Source: Chloroflexota bacterium (GTDB taxonomy: Bacteria > Chloroflexota > FW602-bin22 > JAMCYS01). Taken from it: DNA of 5,841 nucleotides. Shown here in pieces: positions 1-5,841 of this stretch (position 1 is its first letter; every line of letters begins with the position of its first letter). A program made the translations under genes and the position numbers. The stretch spans positions 1-5,841 of the forward strand of contig JAJZQK010000256.1 of the NCBI GenBank assembly GCA_021847625.1, read 5' to 3'. The notes beneath the pieces are model-generated. The model was given only the letters and a program-made list of their open reading frames with translations, searched no databases and was not told the DNA's origin.

Positions 1-480
1 AGCACGCGCGGCCAAACAGACTCTCCTCCGTACACGCGCAAAGATAGTTGGGGTGGTAATAAACAGAATCTCCCGGAAGGCCGTCTCGTACTACGAGTAC
101 CAAAGTGAGGAGCACTCAGCAAAATCCAGATTGTCCCTCTTCAGCAATCTTTTCGGGCATACCGGGATGCCCTTCCAGACCCCGTCGACGATCGCACGGA
201 ATGGTGAGCAGAGGGCCGTTACCAAACACTCATCGGCCCGTACCCAATGATTCCATCTCCCGTAGGGCAGAGCGTATTGCCGAGGATTCTGGGGCTGGTG
301 ATGACAGACGGCGTGAGCAAGAAGCAGACGCTGCTGACTCGTACGGATACCGATAGATGGAGTCAACCGAAGACACGCTGTTCACAACGTCACGTTGAGT
401 TTATCCCCCTTCGATGCGCGGTGCAACGAGGCGGTACCTATACAACTACGACGACTTGAATTGCGTCCTTGGTGTGAAAA
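1..480. other. Leader region with no supportable gene
   Basis: This stretch before the first glycosyltransferase has short overlapping open frames on both strands (the longest are under 100 codons), but none has a recognisable motif, a convincing ribosome binding site or a protein-like composition. It looks less GC-rich than the genes that follow. It holds one small hairpin (155-172) and a short near-palindrome, CTCGTA-C-TACGAG, at 85-97. A TATACA hexamer at 439-444 could be a -10 element, but I found no fitting -35 box 16-18 nt upstream of it, so I do not call a promoter. The region could be a genuine intergenic leader carrying the operon promoter, or the worn remains of an earlier gene; I cannot tell which. 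Confidence 0.5.
155..172. repeat. Small perfect inverted repeat (hairpin)
   Basis: GGGCAT at 155-160 and ATGCCC at 167-172 are exact reverse complements around a 6-nt loop (ACCGGG). No T-run follows on either strand, so it does not look like an intrinsic terminator. It could be an operator half-site pair, an RNA structure in a leader, or chance. Confidence 0.3.
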
Positions 481-1695
481 GTGAGAGTTCTTCTCCTCAC
501 CCAAATTGTCCCCTACCCACCGGATAGTGGCCCCAAGATCAAGACCTACAACGTACTGCGGTACCTCACCCAGCGACATGAGGTGCATCTGGTCTCCTTC
601 TCCAGATCGCCAGAAGAAGAATCCGGCGCTCGCAGTTTGCGACGAGTGTGTGCCAGTGTTACGACCGTGCCACTGCGAAGGTCGAGAGTGAGGGATATCG
701 CCTTCTTCGGCCGCAGCATGCTTCGCGGTCGGCCGTTCCTCATCGAACGCGACGACTCCGTGGCAATGCGGAGAGCTATCGCAGATCTTTTGGGCAAACA
801 TGGTTTCGACGCCGTGCATGCCGACCAACTCTCCATGGCTCAGTTCGCTGTCGACCTATCCGTTCCCCTCCGTATACTAGATGAACACAACGCCGTCTGG
901 ACGATAGTCAGACGGGCGGCAACGGAGGCAAAGTGGAGCATTCGACGCATACCGGCGGAGTTCGAATGGCGCAAGCTGAGACGATACGAGGGTGAGATCT
1001 GTCGCGACTTTGACTTGACCACTGTCGTGAGCAGACAGGACTACGCTGCCCTGGCCGAAGCCGCTGGGGCCGACTTCAGAGCGGAGGTGATTCCAATAGC
1101 CGTGGATACAAAGCAGTTAGCCTTCCTACCGCGGACCCCGGAGGCACGGCACATCATCAGCATCGCCACGATGTTCTATCCCCCTAACGTCGAGGGGGTC
1201 TATTGGTTTGCCCGTAAGGTGTTCCCGCTGATCCGGCGCCGCTCGCAGCAGACGCACTTCCTCATCGTGGGCAGCAGACCGCCTGCCAAGGTCTGTCGAC
1301 TGGCTAGGCCAGGCAGCCACATCGGGGTCACAGGCTACCTCGTCGATCTGGAGTCGGTGTTAAAGCAGAGCGCGGTAATGGTGGTGCCGGTGCACTCTGG
1401 CAGCGGAATGCGCGTGAAGATCCTCGAAGCCTTCGCCCGCGGTATCCCCGTTGTGTCGACCACCATTGGCATCGAGGGGATTGATGCCTTGCCCGACGTG
1501 CACCTTCTCGTGGCGGACTCCCCCGATCAGTTCGCACGAGCGGTAATCCGGGTGCTTGAAGAGCCACAGTTGGCCAGGCGGCTGGCGGAGGCGGCTCGCA
1601 GCTTCGTGGGGACCCACTACGACTGGCGAACGGCATTGGCAGGCTTGGACAGCGTCTACCAAGGCCATGGGGAGCCTGTCTCTCTCAGACCATAG
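481..1695 (+). CDS. GT4-like glycosyltransferase (GT-B fold), first of a tandem pair
   Basis: A 404-residue cytoplasmic or membrane-associated glycosyltransferase expected to move a sugar from a nucleotide donor onto a growing glycan; donor and acceptor cannot be read from sequence. The N-terminal Rossmann-like domain begins at once with MRVLLLTQIVPYPPDSGPK, a pattern common in this family, and includes DEHNA (134-138). The C-terminal donor-binding domain starts near residue 203 (VIPIAVDT) and has MFYPPNVEG (231-239), VGSRPP (263-268), VTGYLVD (283-289) and GSGMRVKILEAFARG (307-321). The usual EX7E pair of GT4 enzymes is reduced: the second Glu (in KILEA, residue 316) is present, but Ser stands at the first position, as I recall is common in this subgroup. 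There is no signal peptide or clear membrane segment. The start is GTG at 481: an in-frame stop lies at 475-477, and the protein begins exactly at the first beta strand, although no clear Shine-Dalgarno sequence is visible. The fold call is firm; the substrate is unknown. Confidence 0.9.
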   Translation: MRVLLLTQIVPYPPDSGPKIKTYNVLRYLTQRHEVHLVSFSRSPEEESGARSLRRVCASVTTVPLRRSRVRDIAFFGRSMLRGRPFLIERDDSVAMRRAIADLLGKHGFDAVHADQLSMAQFAVDLSVPLRILDEHNAVWTIVRRAATEAKWSIRRIPAEFEWRKLRRYEGEICRDFDLTTVVSRQDYAALAEAAGADFRAEVIPIAVDTKQLAFLPRTPEARHIISIATMFYPPNVEGVYWFARKVFPLIRRRSQQTHFLIVGSRPPAKVCRLARPGSHIGVTGYLVDLESVLKQSAVMVVPVHSGSGMRVKILEAFARGIPVVSTTIGIEGIDALPDVHLLVADSPDQFARAVIRVLEEPQLARRLAEAARSFVGTHYDWRTALAGLDSVYQGHGEPVSLRP

Positions 1696-1712
1696 ACGGG
1701 CGTTCATAAGGC

Positions 1713-1717
1713 AAGGA
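1713..1717 (+). promoter_or_regulatory. Ribosome binding site that supports a TTG start at 1725
   Basis: AAGGA sits 7 nt before the TTG codon at 1725. This spacing, together with a translated N-terminus (MRILFVTPYVPS) that matches the first beta strand of GT-B enzymes, decides in favour of the rare TTG start for the second glycosyltransferase. Confidence 0.65.
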
Positions 1718-1724
1718 CCACTGA

Positions 1725-2960
1725 TTGCGAATCCTCTTCGTCACACCATACGTTCCTTCCCTAATTCGGGTGAGGCCCTACAACTTCATCCGGGCCCTGG
1801 CCGCTCGCCACGAAGTGAGCCTCCTGACCACAGATGTGCCCAGGGAGGAGGTCGCCGCCGACAGACTCCGTGCCCTCTGCCGGGAGGTCGAGTTCGTGCC
1901 GCTGAGGCCGGCCTCGGTCGCACGCAGCTGCGCCTCGGCTGCATTAAAGGGCCAGCCACTGCAGGCGGCCTTCTGCCGCTCAGCTGAGTTCACGCGCCGG
2001 CTTGAGTGGATGCTGCGCAGAGGCCAGTTCGACATTGTGCACGTCGAACACCTGCGTGCTGCTCACGTGACGAGTGCTCTTCCGCTCACGCTTCCTTCGC
2101 TCTACGACGCGGTGGACTGCATCTCGCTCCTCTGGGAGCATACGGCTCGCTCCACCCACAGCCTTCGCCAGCGGCTGCTAGCCACCGTGGAACTTGGCCG
2201 TACGCGTGCCTACGAAGCCAGGACGCTCAGCCGTTTCGACAAGGTGGCAGTCACTTCACCCGTGGACGGGCGGGCCTTGAGAGGCCTGGCCCCCGAGGCC
2301 GACATCAACGTGGTCCCCAACGGCGTGGACCTGGAGTACTTTCGTCCACTCCCCGGTCAACACGAGCAGGCGACCCTCATCTTCTCGGGCAAGATATCGT
2401 ATCACGCTAATACGACCGCCATCCTGCATTTTGTGGAGAGGATCTTCCCTGCCGTACGTGCCAGGCAGCCGTCGGTGCAACTGCGCGTGGTCGGAAGCCG
2501 ACCGCCGAAAGTCGTGCGCAGCCTCGCCCGTGATTCGGCGATATCGGTCACATGCTATCTACCCGACATCAGGCCGGCGGTGGGCCAGGCAACAGTGGCC
2601 GTCTGTCCGGTGACGGTGAAGGTCGGCATCCAAAACAAGGTGCTCGAGGCGATGGGCATGGGCGTACCGGTCGTGTCCACGAGAGAAGGCATCCAAGGAC
2701 TGATGGTCGAGCCAGGCCGGGATCTTCTGGTTGCCGATAGCCCGGCAGAGTTCGCCGCCCACGTGTGCCGTCTGCTGGAGGATCCGGTCCTGTGCAACAG
2801 CATAGGGATGGCGGGGAGACGCTATGTAGAGGCGCACCATCGCTGGGACGTAGCGGCCCGTAGGCTGGAGCAGCTATACGAGGAGGCTATCGCTAGCCAC
2901 AACGAGCTGACCACGACCATATTCTGGCCGAGGCAGGAGACGGGGAGGCAGATCGTATGA
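1725..2960 (+). CDS. GT4-like glycosyltransferase, second of a tandem pair
   Basis: A 411-residue GT-B glycosyltransferase, a diverged paralogue of the preceding gene. The two share VGSRPP, the VxxYLxD segment, the KxLEA block, PVVST, the GI-G element and LLVADSP in the same order. In this protein: VPNGVDLEYF (197-206), SGKISYHANT (221-230), VGSRPPKVV (257-265), GIQNKVLEAMGMGVPVVST (301-319) and LLVADSP (334-340). The GIQNKVLEAM block resembles sugar transferases of the exosortase/PEP-CTERM-associated type (TIGR03087-like); this is from memory and implies nothing about an exosortase here. The first Glu of EX7E is absent (Val at that place) and the second is present (Glu308). It follows the first transferase by 29 nt, and its TGA overlaps the ATG of gmhA, so it is very likely co-transcribed and translationally coupled with gmhA. 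It probably adds a different sugar, or makes a different linkage, from its neighbour. The substrate cannot be read. Confidence 0.9.
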   Translation: MRILFVTPYVPSLIRVRPYNFIRALAARHEVSLLTTDVPREEVAADRLRALCREVEFVPLRPASVARSCASAALKGQPLQAAFCRSAEFTRRLEWMLRRGQFDIVHVEHLRAAHVTSALPLTLPSLYDAVDCISLLWEHTARSTHSLRQRLLATVELGRTRAYEARTLSRFDKVAVTSPVDGRALRGLAPEADINVVPNGVDLEYFRPLPGQHEQATLIFSGKISYHANTTAILHFVERIFPAVRARQPSVQLRVVGSRPPKVVRSLARDSAISVTCYLPDIRPAVGQATVAVCPVTVKVGIQNKVLEAMGMGVPVVSTREGIQGLMVEPGRDLLVADSPAEFAAHVCRLLEDPVLCNSIGMAGRRYVEAHHRWDVAARRLEQLYEEAIASHNELTTTIFWPRQETGRQIV

Positions 2961-3591
2961 ACGCCGAGGAAACAATCGTGGAGGGCGTGCGAGGCTACTT
3001 CAAGGAGGTCAGAGACATCCTCGATAGACTGCCTGCCGAGAGGCTAGCGCAAGTGATCTGCCGGCTGGACGAGGCGCGGTGGAACGGCCAGACGGTCTTC
3101 ACTTGTGGGAACGGTGGGTCGGCGGCCACCGCCATCCATTTTGCCTGTGACCTGGCAAAGGGGGCCCTCGCTCCAGGCAAACCCCCTATCAAGGCCTTGC
3201 CGCTCTGTGAGAGAGCATCTCCCTCCTGACAGCTTGGGCCAACGATGCCTCCTACTCTGAGGTATTCGCTCAGCGCCTACTGCCCTGGGTCAAGCCAGGC
3301 GACGTCCTTGTGGCCATTAGCGGCAGCGGCAACTCCGCCAACGTGCTGAATGCCGTCCGTCTAGCCGGAGAGGTAGGCGCGACGACGATAGCCTTCACGG
3401 GCTTTCAAGGTGGCCCGCTAGCCAGGATGGTTGATGCCTGTATCACTGTTCCCTCCGATTGCATGGAACAGATCGAAGACGTCCACCTTCTCCTCTGCCA
3501 TGTGATCGCCATAAGATTGCGCACATTCCCAGCCCAGGTTGATGCCGACTCTGGCGGCTTGGTAGCCGCTCGGGCCGCCGCCGACCGGTGA
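2957..3591 (+). pseudogene. gmhA: D-sedoheptulose-7-phosphate isomerase, interrupted by a frameshift
   Basis: GmhA is a SIS-domain enzyme that converts sedoheptulose 7-phosphate to D-glycero-D-manno-heptose 7-phosphate, the first step of nucleotide-activated heptose synthesis. The 5' part (2957-3229) reads MNAEETIVEG and carries the phosphosugar loop CGNGGSAATA (50-59) followed by HFACDLAKG; the Asp in this motif stands where E. coli GmhA has its catalytic Glu65. That frame drifts off after LCE and stops at 3227-3229. The 3' part continues in another frame from about 3214 to 3591 with SISLLTAWANDASY, ISGSGNSANVL and IEDVHLLLCHVI, whose His matches the second catalytic residue (E. coli His180). 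Ignoring two bases of the GAGAGAG run (3209-3215) restores one continuous protein of 210 residues, near the usual 190-200, with no gap or insertion against the family pattern. A strong Shine-Dalgarno (GGGGAGG, 2942-2948) lies 8 nt before ATG, which overlaps the preceding stop. Both halves are well conserved, so the break is recent, a sequence error, or recoded. Confidence 0.85.
3209..3215 (+). other. Frameshift site in a GA dinucleotide run
   Basis: The run GAGAGAG follows TGT (Cys84). In the upstream frame it reads GAG AGA GCA TCT and reaches TGA at 3227-3229. Removing one GA gives GAG AGC ATC TCC CTC CTG ACA, which is Glu-Ser-Ile-Ser-Leu-Leu-Thr and runs straight into the conserved TAWAND segment. 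The downstream frame is closed by a TGA at 3208-3210, so the crossover must lie between 3209 and 3229. No classic X-XXY-YYZ slippery heptamer is present at this place. Confidence 0.8.
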
Positions 3592-3674
3592 CTTCTGCAC
3601 CCTCTTCAATGGGATGAAGGACGTTGTCAGGACACCTTGCCGCTAGCTCGCAGACGATTCCACCAAAACAACAA

Positions 3675-4478
3675 ATGCACTACCCTAGCCCCAGCCACGA
3701 AGTCACAAGAGCCATGGTCCTAGCTGCCGGAGAGGGCACGCGGCTGAGGCCGCTCACGCTTGCGTGTCCGAAGGTTGCTCTCCCCATCGCAGGCACACCG
3801 CTGATTCTCCATACCCTTGGCTGGCTTGCCAGGCACGGCATTACCCAGGTGGTCATTAACCTTCATCGCCACGCTGGGACGGTGGTGAGGATGGTAGGGG
3901 ACGGTTCGCACCTGGGATTGACGGTTGTGTACTCCCACGAGGAAACCCTTCTCGGTACTGCTGGTGGCGTCAAGAAGGTAGAGGCTCATCTTGACAGCCC
4001 CTTCGTCGTCGTGTATGGCGACGTGCTGACCGATTGCGACCTGTCTGCCCTTATTCGATACCATCACGAGAAGAGGGCAATAGCCACTCTGGCCCTGGCA
4101 ACGGTCGACGATCCGTCACAGGCCGGTATCGTCCGCTTGGACGACGGCAATAGGGTAGTCGGCTTCGTCGAGAAGCCACCGGCGGGCAGCAATATTGGCA
4201 ACCTGGCTAACGCCGGCATCTACGTGCTGGAGCCTGAAGTGCTCGCCTACATCCCCGACCAGGGCCCCTGCGATTTCGGCTACGACGTGTTTCCGCCGCT
4301 GATCGCGGCTGGGCTGCCCGTTTACGGACGTGTTCTCTCGCCCAACGAGTATCTGATCGACATCGGCGCACCCGAGAAGTACCGCAAGGCCAACGAGGAC
4401 GCCGCGGCTGGCAAGGTTAGGTTGGCCACACACGCTGGAAACGACAAGCCGCTCATCTCGCTGGGCCAGAAGACATAG
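3675..4478 (+). CDS. hddC: D-glycero-alpha-D-manno-heptose 1-phosphate guanylyltransferase-like nucleotidyltransferase
   Basis: A sugar-1-phosphate nucleotidyltransferase (NTP_transferase family), here expected to make GDP-heptose from GTP and heptose 1-phosphate. Numbered from ATG 3675, it has the nucleotide-binding loop LAAGEGTRLRPLT (16-28), PKVALPIAGTPL (32-43), GTAGGV (94-99), the metal-site YGDVLTD (114-120), FVEKP (164-168), NAGIYVLEPEV (179-189) and YLIDIGAPEKYRKAN (226-240). The assignment to HddC, rather than a mannose- or glucose-1-phosphate enzyme, rests on its place between gmhA and an HddA-type kinase; the sequence alone would not separate these. Start: ATG 3675 gives 267 residues but has no visible Shine-Dalgarno. 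TTG 3624 gives 284 residues with AAGGA only 2 nt away, and adds a Ser/Gln-rich, unconserved-looking stretch. ATG 3714 would cut very close to the nucleotide loop. The stop lies 14 nt before the kinase gene. Confidence 0.75.
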   Translation: MHYPSPSHEVTRAMVLAAGEGTRLRPLTLACPKVALPIAGTPLILHTLGWLARHGITQVVINLHRHAGTVVRMVGDGSHLGLTVVYSHEETLLGTAGGVKKVEAHLDSPFVVVYGDVLTDCDLSALIRYHHEKRAIATLALATVDDPSQAGIVRLDDGNRVVGFVEKPPAGSNIGNLANAGIYVLEPEVLAYIPDQGPCDFGYDVFPPLIAAGLPVYGRVLSPNEYLIDIGAPEKYRKANEDAAAGKVRLATHAGNDKPLISLGQKT

Positions 4479-4485
4479 GGAGGAG
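4479..4485 (+). promoter_or_regulatory. Strong ribosome binding site for the heptose kinase
   Basis: GGAGGAG ends 7 nt before ATG 4493 and begins one base after the TAG of the nucleotidyltransferase gene. It fixes the kinase start and suggests efficient translation within the same transcript. Confidence 0.75.
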
Positions 4486-4492
4486 AGCCATT

Positions 4493-5551
4493 ATGCTCAT
4501 AGCGAGAGCGCCCCTGCGCATTAGCTTCGCGGGCGGCGGGACCGACCTACCGGCGTACTACGAGCGCTACGGCGGGATGGTCGTTTCGACAACCATAGAC
4601 AAGTACGTCTACGCCCACATCGCGCCGAACGGTTCTGGCGATGCGCAGATTACCTCCGCCGATTATCAGATCTTCTACCGCCACCATAACGGCAAGCCGA
4701 TGGACTGGAATGGCGACCTGGCACTGCCGCGAGCCGTACTCCACGAGTTCGGCGTCGATGGCGGCACGGCGCTCTTCGTCGCCTCGGAGGTGCCGCCCGG
4801 CACCGGCCTTGGTTCCTCCAGCGCCGTCGCCGTCGCCCTCGTGCGGGCGGTAACCGGCTACCTAGGAACACCAATCTCTCGCCATCAGATGGCCGAGACA
4901 GCCTGCCGGGTGGAGATCGGGAAGCTGGGGGCACCGATCGGCAAGCAGGATCAGTTCGCCGCTGCCTACGGTGGCTTGAACGCCATCACCTTCACAAAGG
5001 GAGAGGTGACAATAGAACCCCTCCCGGTCCCGCCCAGCACGGTCCAACGGCTTGATCGGCGCCTCATGCTGTTCTTCACCGGTTCGGCTCGCAACTCCAC
5101 GGACATCCTCAAGAAACAGCAGCAGGCCACCGCCCAGGGCCCGGGACCGACCAGCGAGGGCCTGCACAGGATCAAGGAGGCAGCGATGGAAGTCCGTCGC
5201 TGCTTGGAGGCTGGCGACCTCGACGGAGTGGGCCAGCTGCTGGACAAGGGATGGCAGGAGAAGAGGCGCTTGGCAACAGGCATCACCAATTCGCGCATCG
5301 ACGAGATCTACGAGGCGGCCCTCGCCAACGGCGCCGGGGGTGGCAAGATCACGGGCGCGGGCGGTGGCGGCTTCCTGCTCCTCTATTGTCACGAGGAACG
5401 CCAGGAGCAGGTGGCCGAAGCTCTTGAGGGTCTCGGTCTGCGGCAGATGGACTTTCACTTCGAGAGAGAGGGCGTGGCTCTGGCGAGCGTGGCCTGGGGC
5501 AAGGAACTGCCAGGCCGCTTTGTGGCCGGAGTAGCGGCCGACTCGGCGTAA
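4493..5551 (+). CDS. hddA: D-glycero-alpha-D-manno-heptose 7-phosphate kinase-like GHMP kinase
   Basis: A 352-residue cytoplasmic GHMP-family kinase, expected to phosphorylate C1 of D-glycero-D-manno-heptose 7-phosphate to give the 1,7-bisphosphate. The N-terminus, ARAPLRISFAGGGTDLPAYY (4-23), followed by STTIDKYVY (32-40), is the HddA pattern. The ATP loop, PPGTGLGSSSA, is at 101-111. GKQDQFAAAYGGLN (150-163) holds the likely catalytic Asp153. GSARNSTDILKKQQ (197-210) follows, and the third GHMP motif, GGGKITGAGGGGFLLLYC, is at 282-299. All motifs appear intact and the length is normal for the family. A strong ribosome binding site precedes ATG 4493. With the upstream nucleotidyltransferase and gmhA it makes a GDP-heptose cassette of the kind described for Aneurinibacillus thermoaerophilus S-layer glycan and for capsule or O-antigen loci. 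Related kinases for fucose or other sugars share the fold, so the substrate call leans partly on context. Confidence 0.85.
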   Translation: MLIARAPLRISFAGGGTDLPAYYERYGGMVVSTTIDKYVYAHIAPNGSGDAQITSADYQIFYRHHNGKPMDWNGDLALPRAVLHEFGVDGGTALFVASEVPPGTGLGSSSAVAVALVRAVTGYLGTPISRHQMAETACRVEIGKLGAPIGKQDQFAAAYGGLNAITFTKGEVTIEPLPVPPSTVQRLDRRLMLFFTGSARNSTDILKKQQQATAQGPGPTSEGLHRIKEAAMEVRRCLEAGDLDGVGQLLDKGWQEKRRLATGITNSRIDEIYEAALANGAGGGKITGAGGGGFLLLYCHEERQEQVAEALEGLGLRQMDFHFEREGVALASVAWGKELPGRFVAGVAADSA

Positions 5552-5664
5552 CCACGTGTATGCGCCGTGCGCTACGGCAGGGCGGCCTCAACCACAGGGG
5601 CGCTGAACCATGCTTTCTGTACTGAGGTACTGCTTACTACATATCTCAAGGAGCGAGGAGGGCT
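5552..5664 (+). other. Intergenic spacer with a weak hairpin
   Basis: This 113-nt gap is the largest between genes after 481. GCCGT (5564-5568) and ACGGC (5574-5578) can pair around a 5-nt loop, 12 nt after the kinase stop, but no T-run follows, so an intrinsic terminator is not supported. A short direct repeat, GTACTGAG/GTACTG, lies around 5617-5630. I see no clear -35/-10 pair. The spacer could hold a promoter for the dehydrogenase, but the operon may equally continue through it. Confidence 0.35.
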
Positions 5665-5841
5665 ATGCGAAACATCTGTATGATCGGGGTAGGCTACGTC
5701 GGACTCGTCACGGGGGCCTGTCTGGCGGACATGGGGAACCGGGTGATCTTCCTCAACCGCAGCCGGGAGAAGGCGGATGCTCTGCGCCGGGGCATTATGC
5801 CAATCTACGAGCCCGGACTGGAGGAGCTGGTGGCACGAAAC
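5665..5841 (+). CDS. UDP-glucose 6-dehydrogenase-family protein, 5' part only (cut by window end)
   Basis: The first 59 residues of a nucleotide-sugar dehydrogenase, which would oxidise UDP-glucose (or a related UDP- or GDP-sugar) to the uronic acid in two NAD-dependent steps. It starts MRNICMIGVGYVGLVTGACL with the dinucleotide loop GxGYVG (8-13), followed by MPIYEPGLEEL (45-55), both hallmarks of the family. The gene is open at the window edge, and catalytic Cys and Lys residues would lie beyond it. ATG 5665 is preceded by AGGAGG (5656-5661, only 3 nt away) and AAGGAG (5648-5653, 11 nt away); the N-terminus fits the family exactly. Odd point: the end of the second beta strand reads FLNRSREK, with Asn31 where family members normally have the Asp that holds the adenosine ribose of NAD. 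The family is certain; the exact sugar substrate is not. Confidence 0.9.
   Translation, partial: MRNICMIGVGYVGLVTGACLADMGNRVIFLNRSREKADALRRGIMPIYEPGLEELVARN

Noticed and set aside
91..366. Minus-strand open frame of 91 codons in the leader region
   Set aside because: Trp/His/Arg-rich with no recognisable domain; competing frames of similar length exist on the other strand, so nothing favours this one.
439..444. TATACA as a -10 promoter box ahead of the first glycosyltransferase
   Set aside because: No -35-like hexamer was found 16-18 nt upstream, and a single hexamer match is expected by chance.
382..828. Minus-strand open frame of 148 codons overlapping the first glycosyltransferase start
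   Set aside because: Most of it is antisense to the glycosyltransferase, its composition is not protein-like, and no ribosome binding site or motif supports it.
3206..3229. Programmed -1 frameshift signal in gmhA
   Set aside because: No X-XXY-YYZ slippery heptamer is present, and removing GA restores the exact family length whereas a -1 slip would insert an extra residue; a simple insertion or sequence error is the better explanation, though recoding is not excluded.
3310..3591. Independent small protein starting at GTG 3310
   Set aside because: It is the C-terminal half of GmhA; homology extends upstream in the same frame to 3214, so it is a fragment left by the frameshift rather than a gene with its own start.
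4862..5458. Long open frame of 198 codons on the minus strand
   Set aside because: It lies wholly antisense to the well-supported GHMP kinase, has no recognisable motif, and is the kind of long shadow frame that GC-rich coding DNA produces.
5564..5578. Intrinsic terminator after the kinase gene
   Set aside because: The stem is only 5 bp and no T-run follows, so the sequence does not support termination.

Overview
The window is a stretch of a bacterial surface-polysaccharide or glycoconjugate locus, read entirely on the + strand. The DNA is GC-rich, with GTG and TTG starts and good Shine-Dalgarno sequences before several genes. The gene set (SIS-family sedoheptulose-7-phosphate isomerase, sugar-phosphate nucleotidyltransferase, GHMP-family heptose kinase, two GT-B glycosyltransferases, UDP-sugar dehydrogenase) is that of a bacterial glycan cluster. 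The style of the proteins would suit Chloroflexota or a similar environmental, possibly uncultured lineage, but this is a weak impression and the sequence alone does not fix the phylum.

Layout: 1-480 has no gene I can support, only a short hairpin and scattered spurious ORFs. 481-1695 and 1725-2960 are two tandem, diverged paralogous GT4-like glycosyltransferases, 29 nt apart. 2957-3591 is gmhA, which overlaps the second glycosyltransferase by ATGA and is broken near its middle by an apparent 2-nt (GA) insertion. 3675-4478 (possibly starting at 3624) is an hddC-like nucleotidyltransferase. 4493-5551 is an hddA-like GHMP kinase. A 113-nt spacer follows, then the first 59 codons of a UDP-glucose 6-dehydrogenase-family gene run off the right edge at 5841.

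Functional reading: gmhA, hddA and hddC supply three of the four enzymes of the GDP-D-glycero-alpha-D-manno-heptose pathway (sedoheptulose-7-P to heptose-7-P, to heptose-1,7-bisP, then after loss of the 7-phosphate, to GDP-heptose). The phosphatase GmhB is not in the window. The two glycosyltransferases are plausible users of this or other activated sugars, and the downstream dehydrogenase would add a uronic acid precursor. The tight spacing from 481 to 5551 suggests one operon.

The points most worth a second look are the gmhA frameshift (real lesion, sequencing error, or recoding) and the unusual NRSR sequence at the position in the UDP-glucose dehydrogenase Rossmann fold where an NAD-binding aspartate is normal. 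I saw no RNA gene, CRISPR array, mobile element or clearly novel system.
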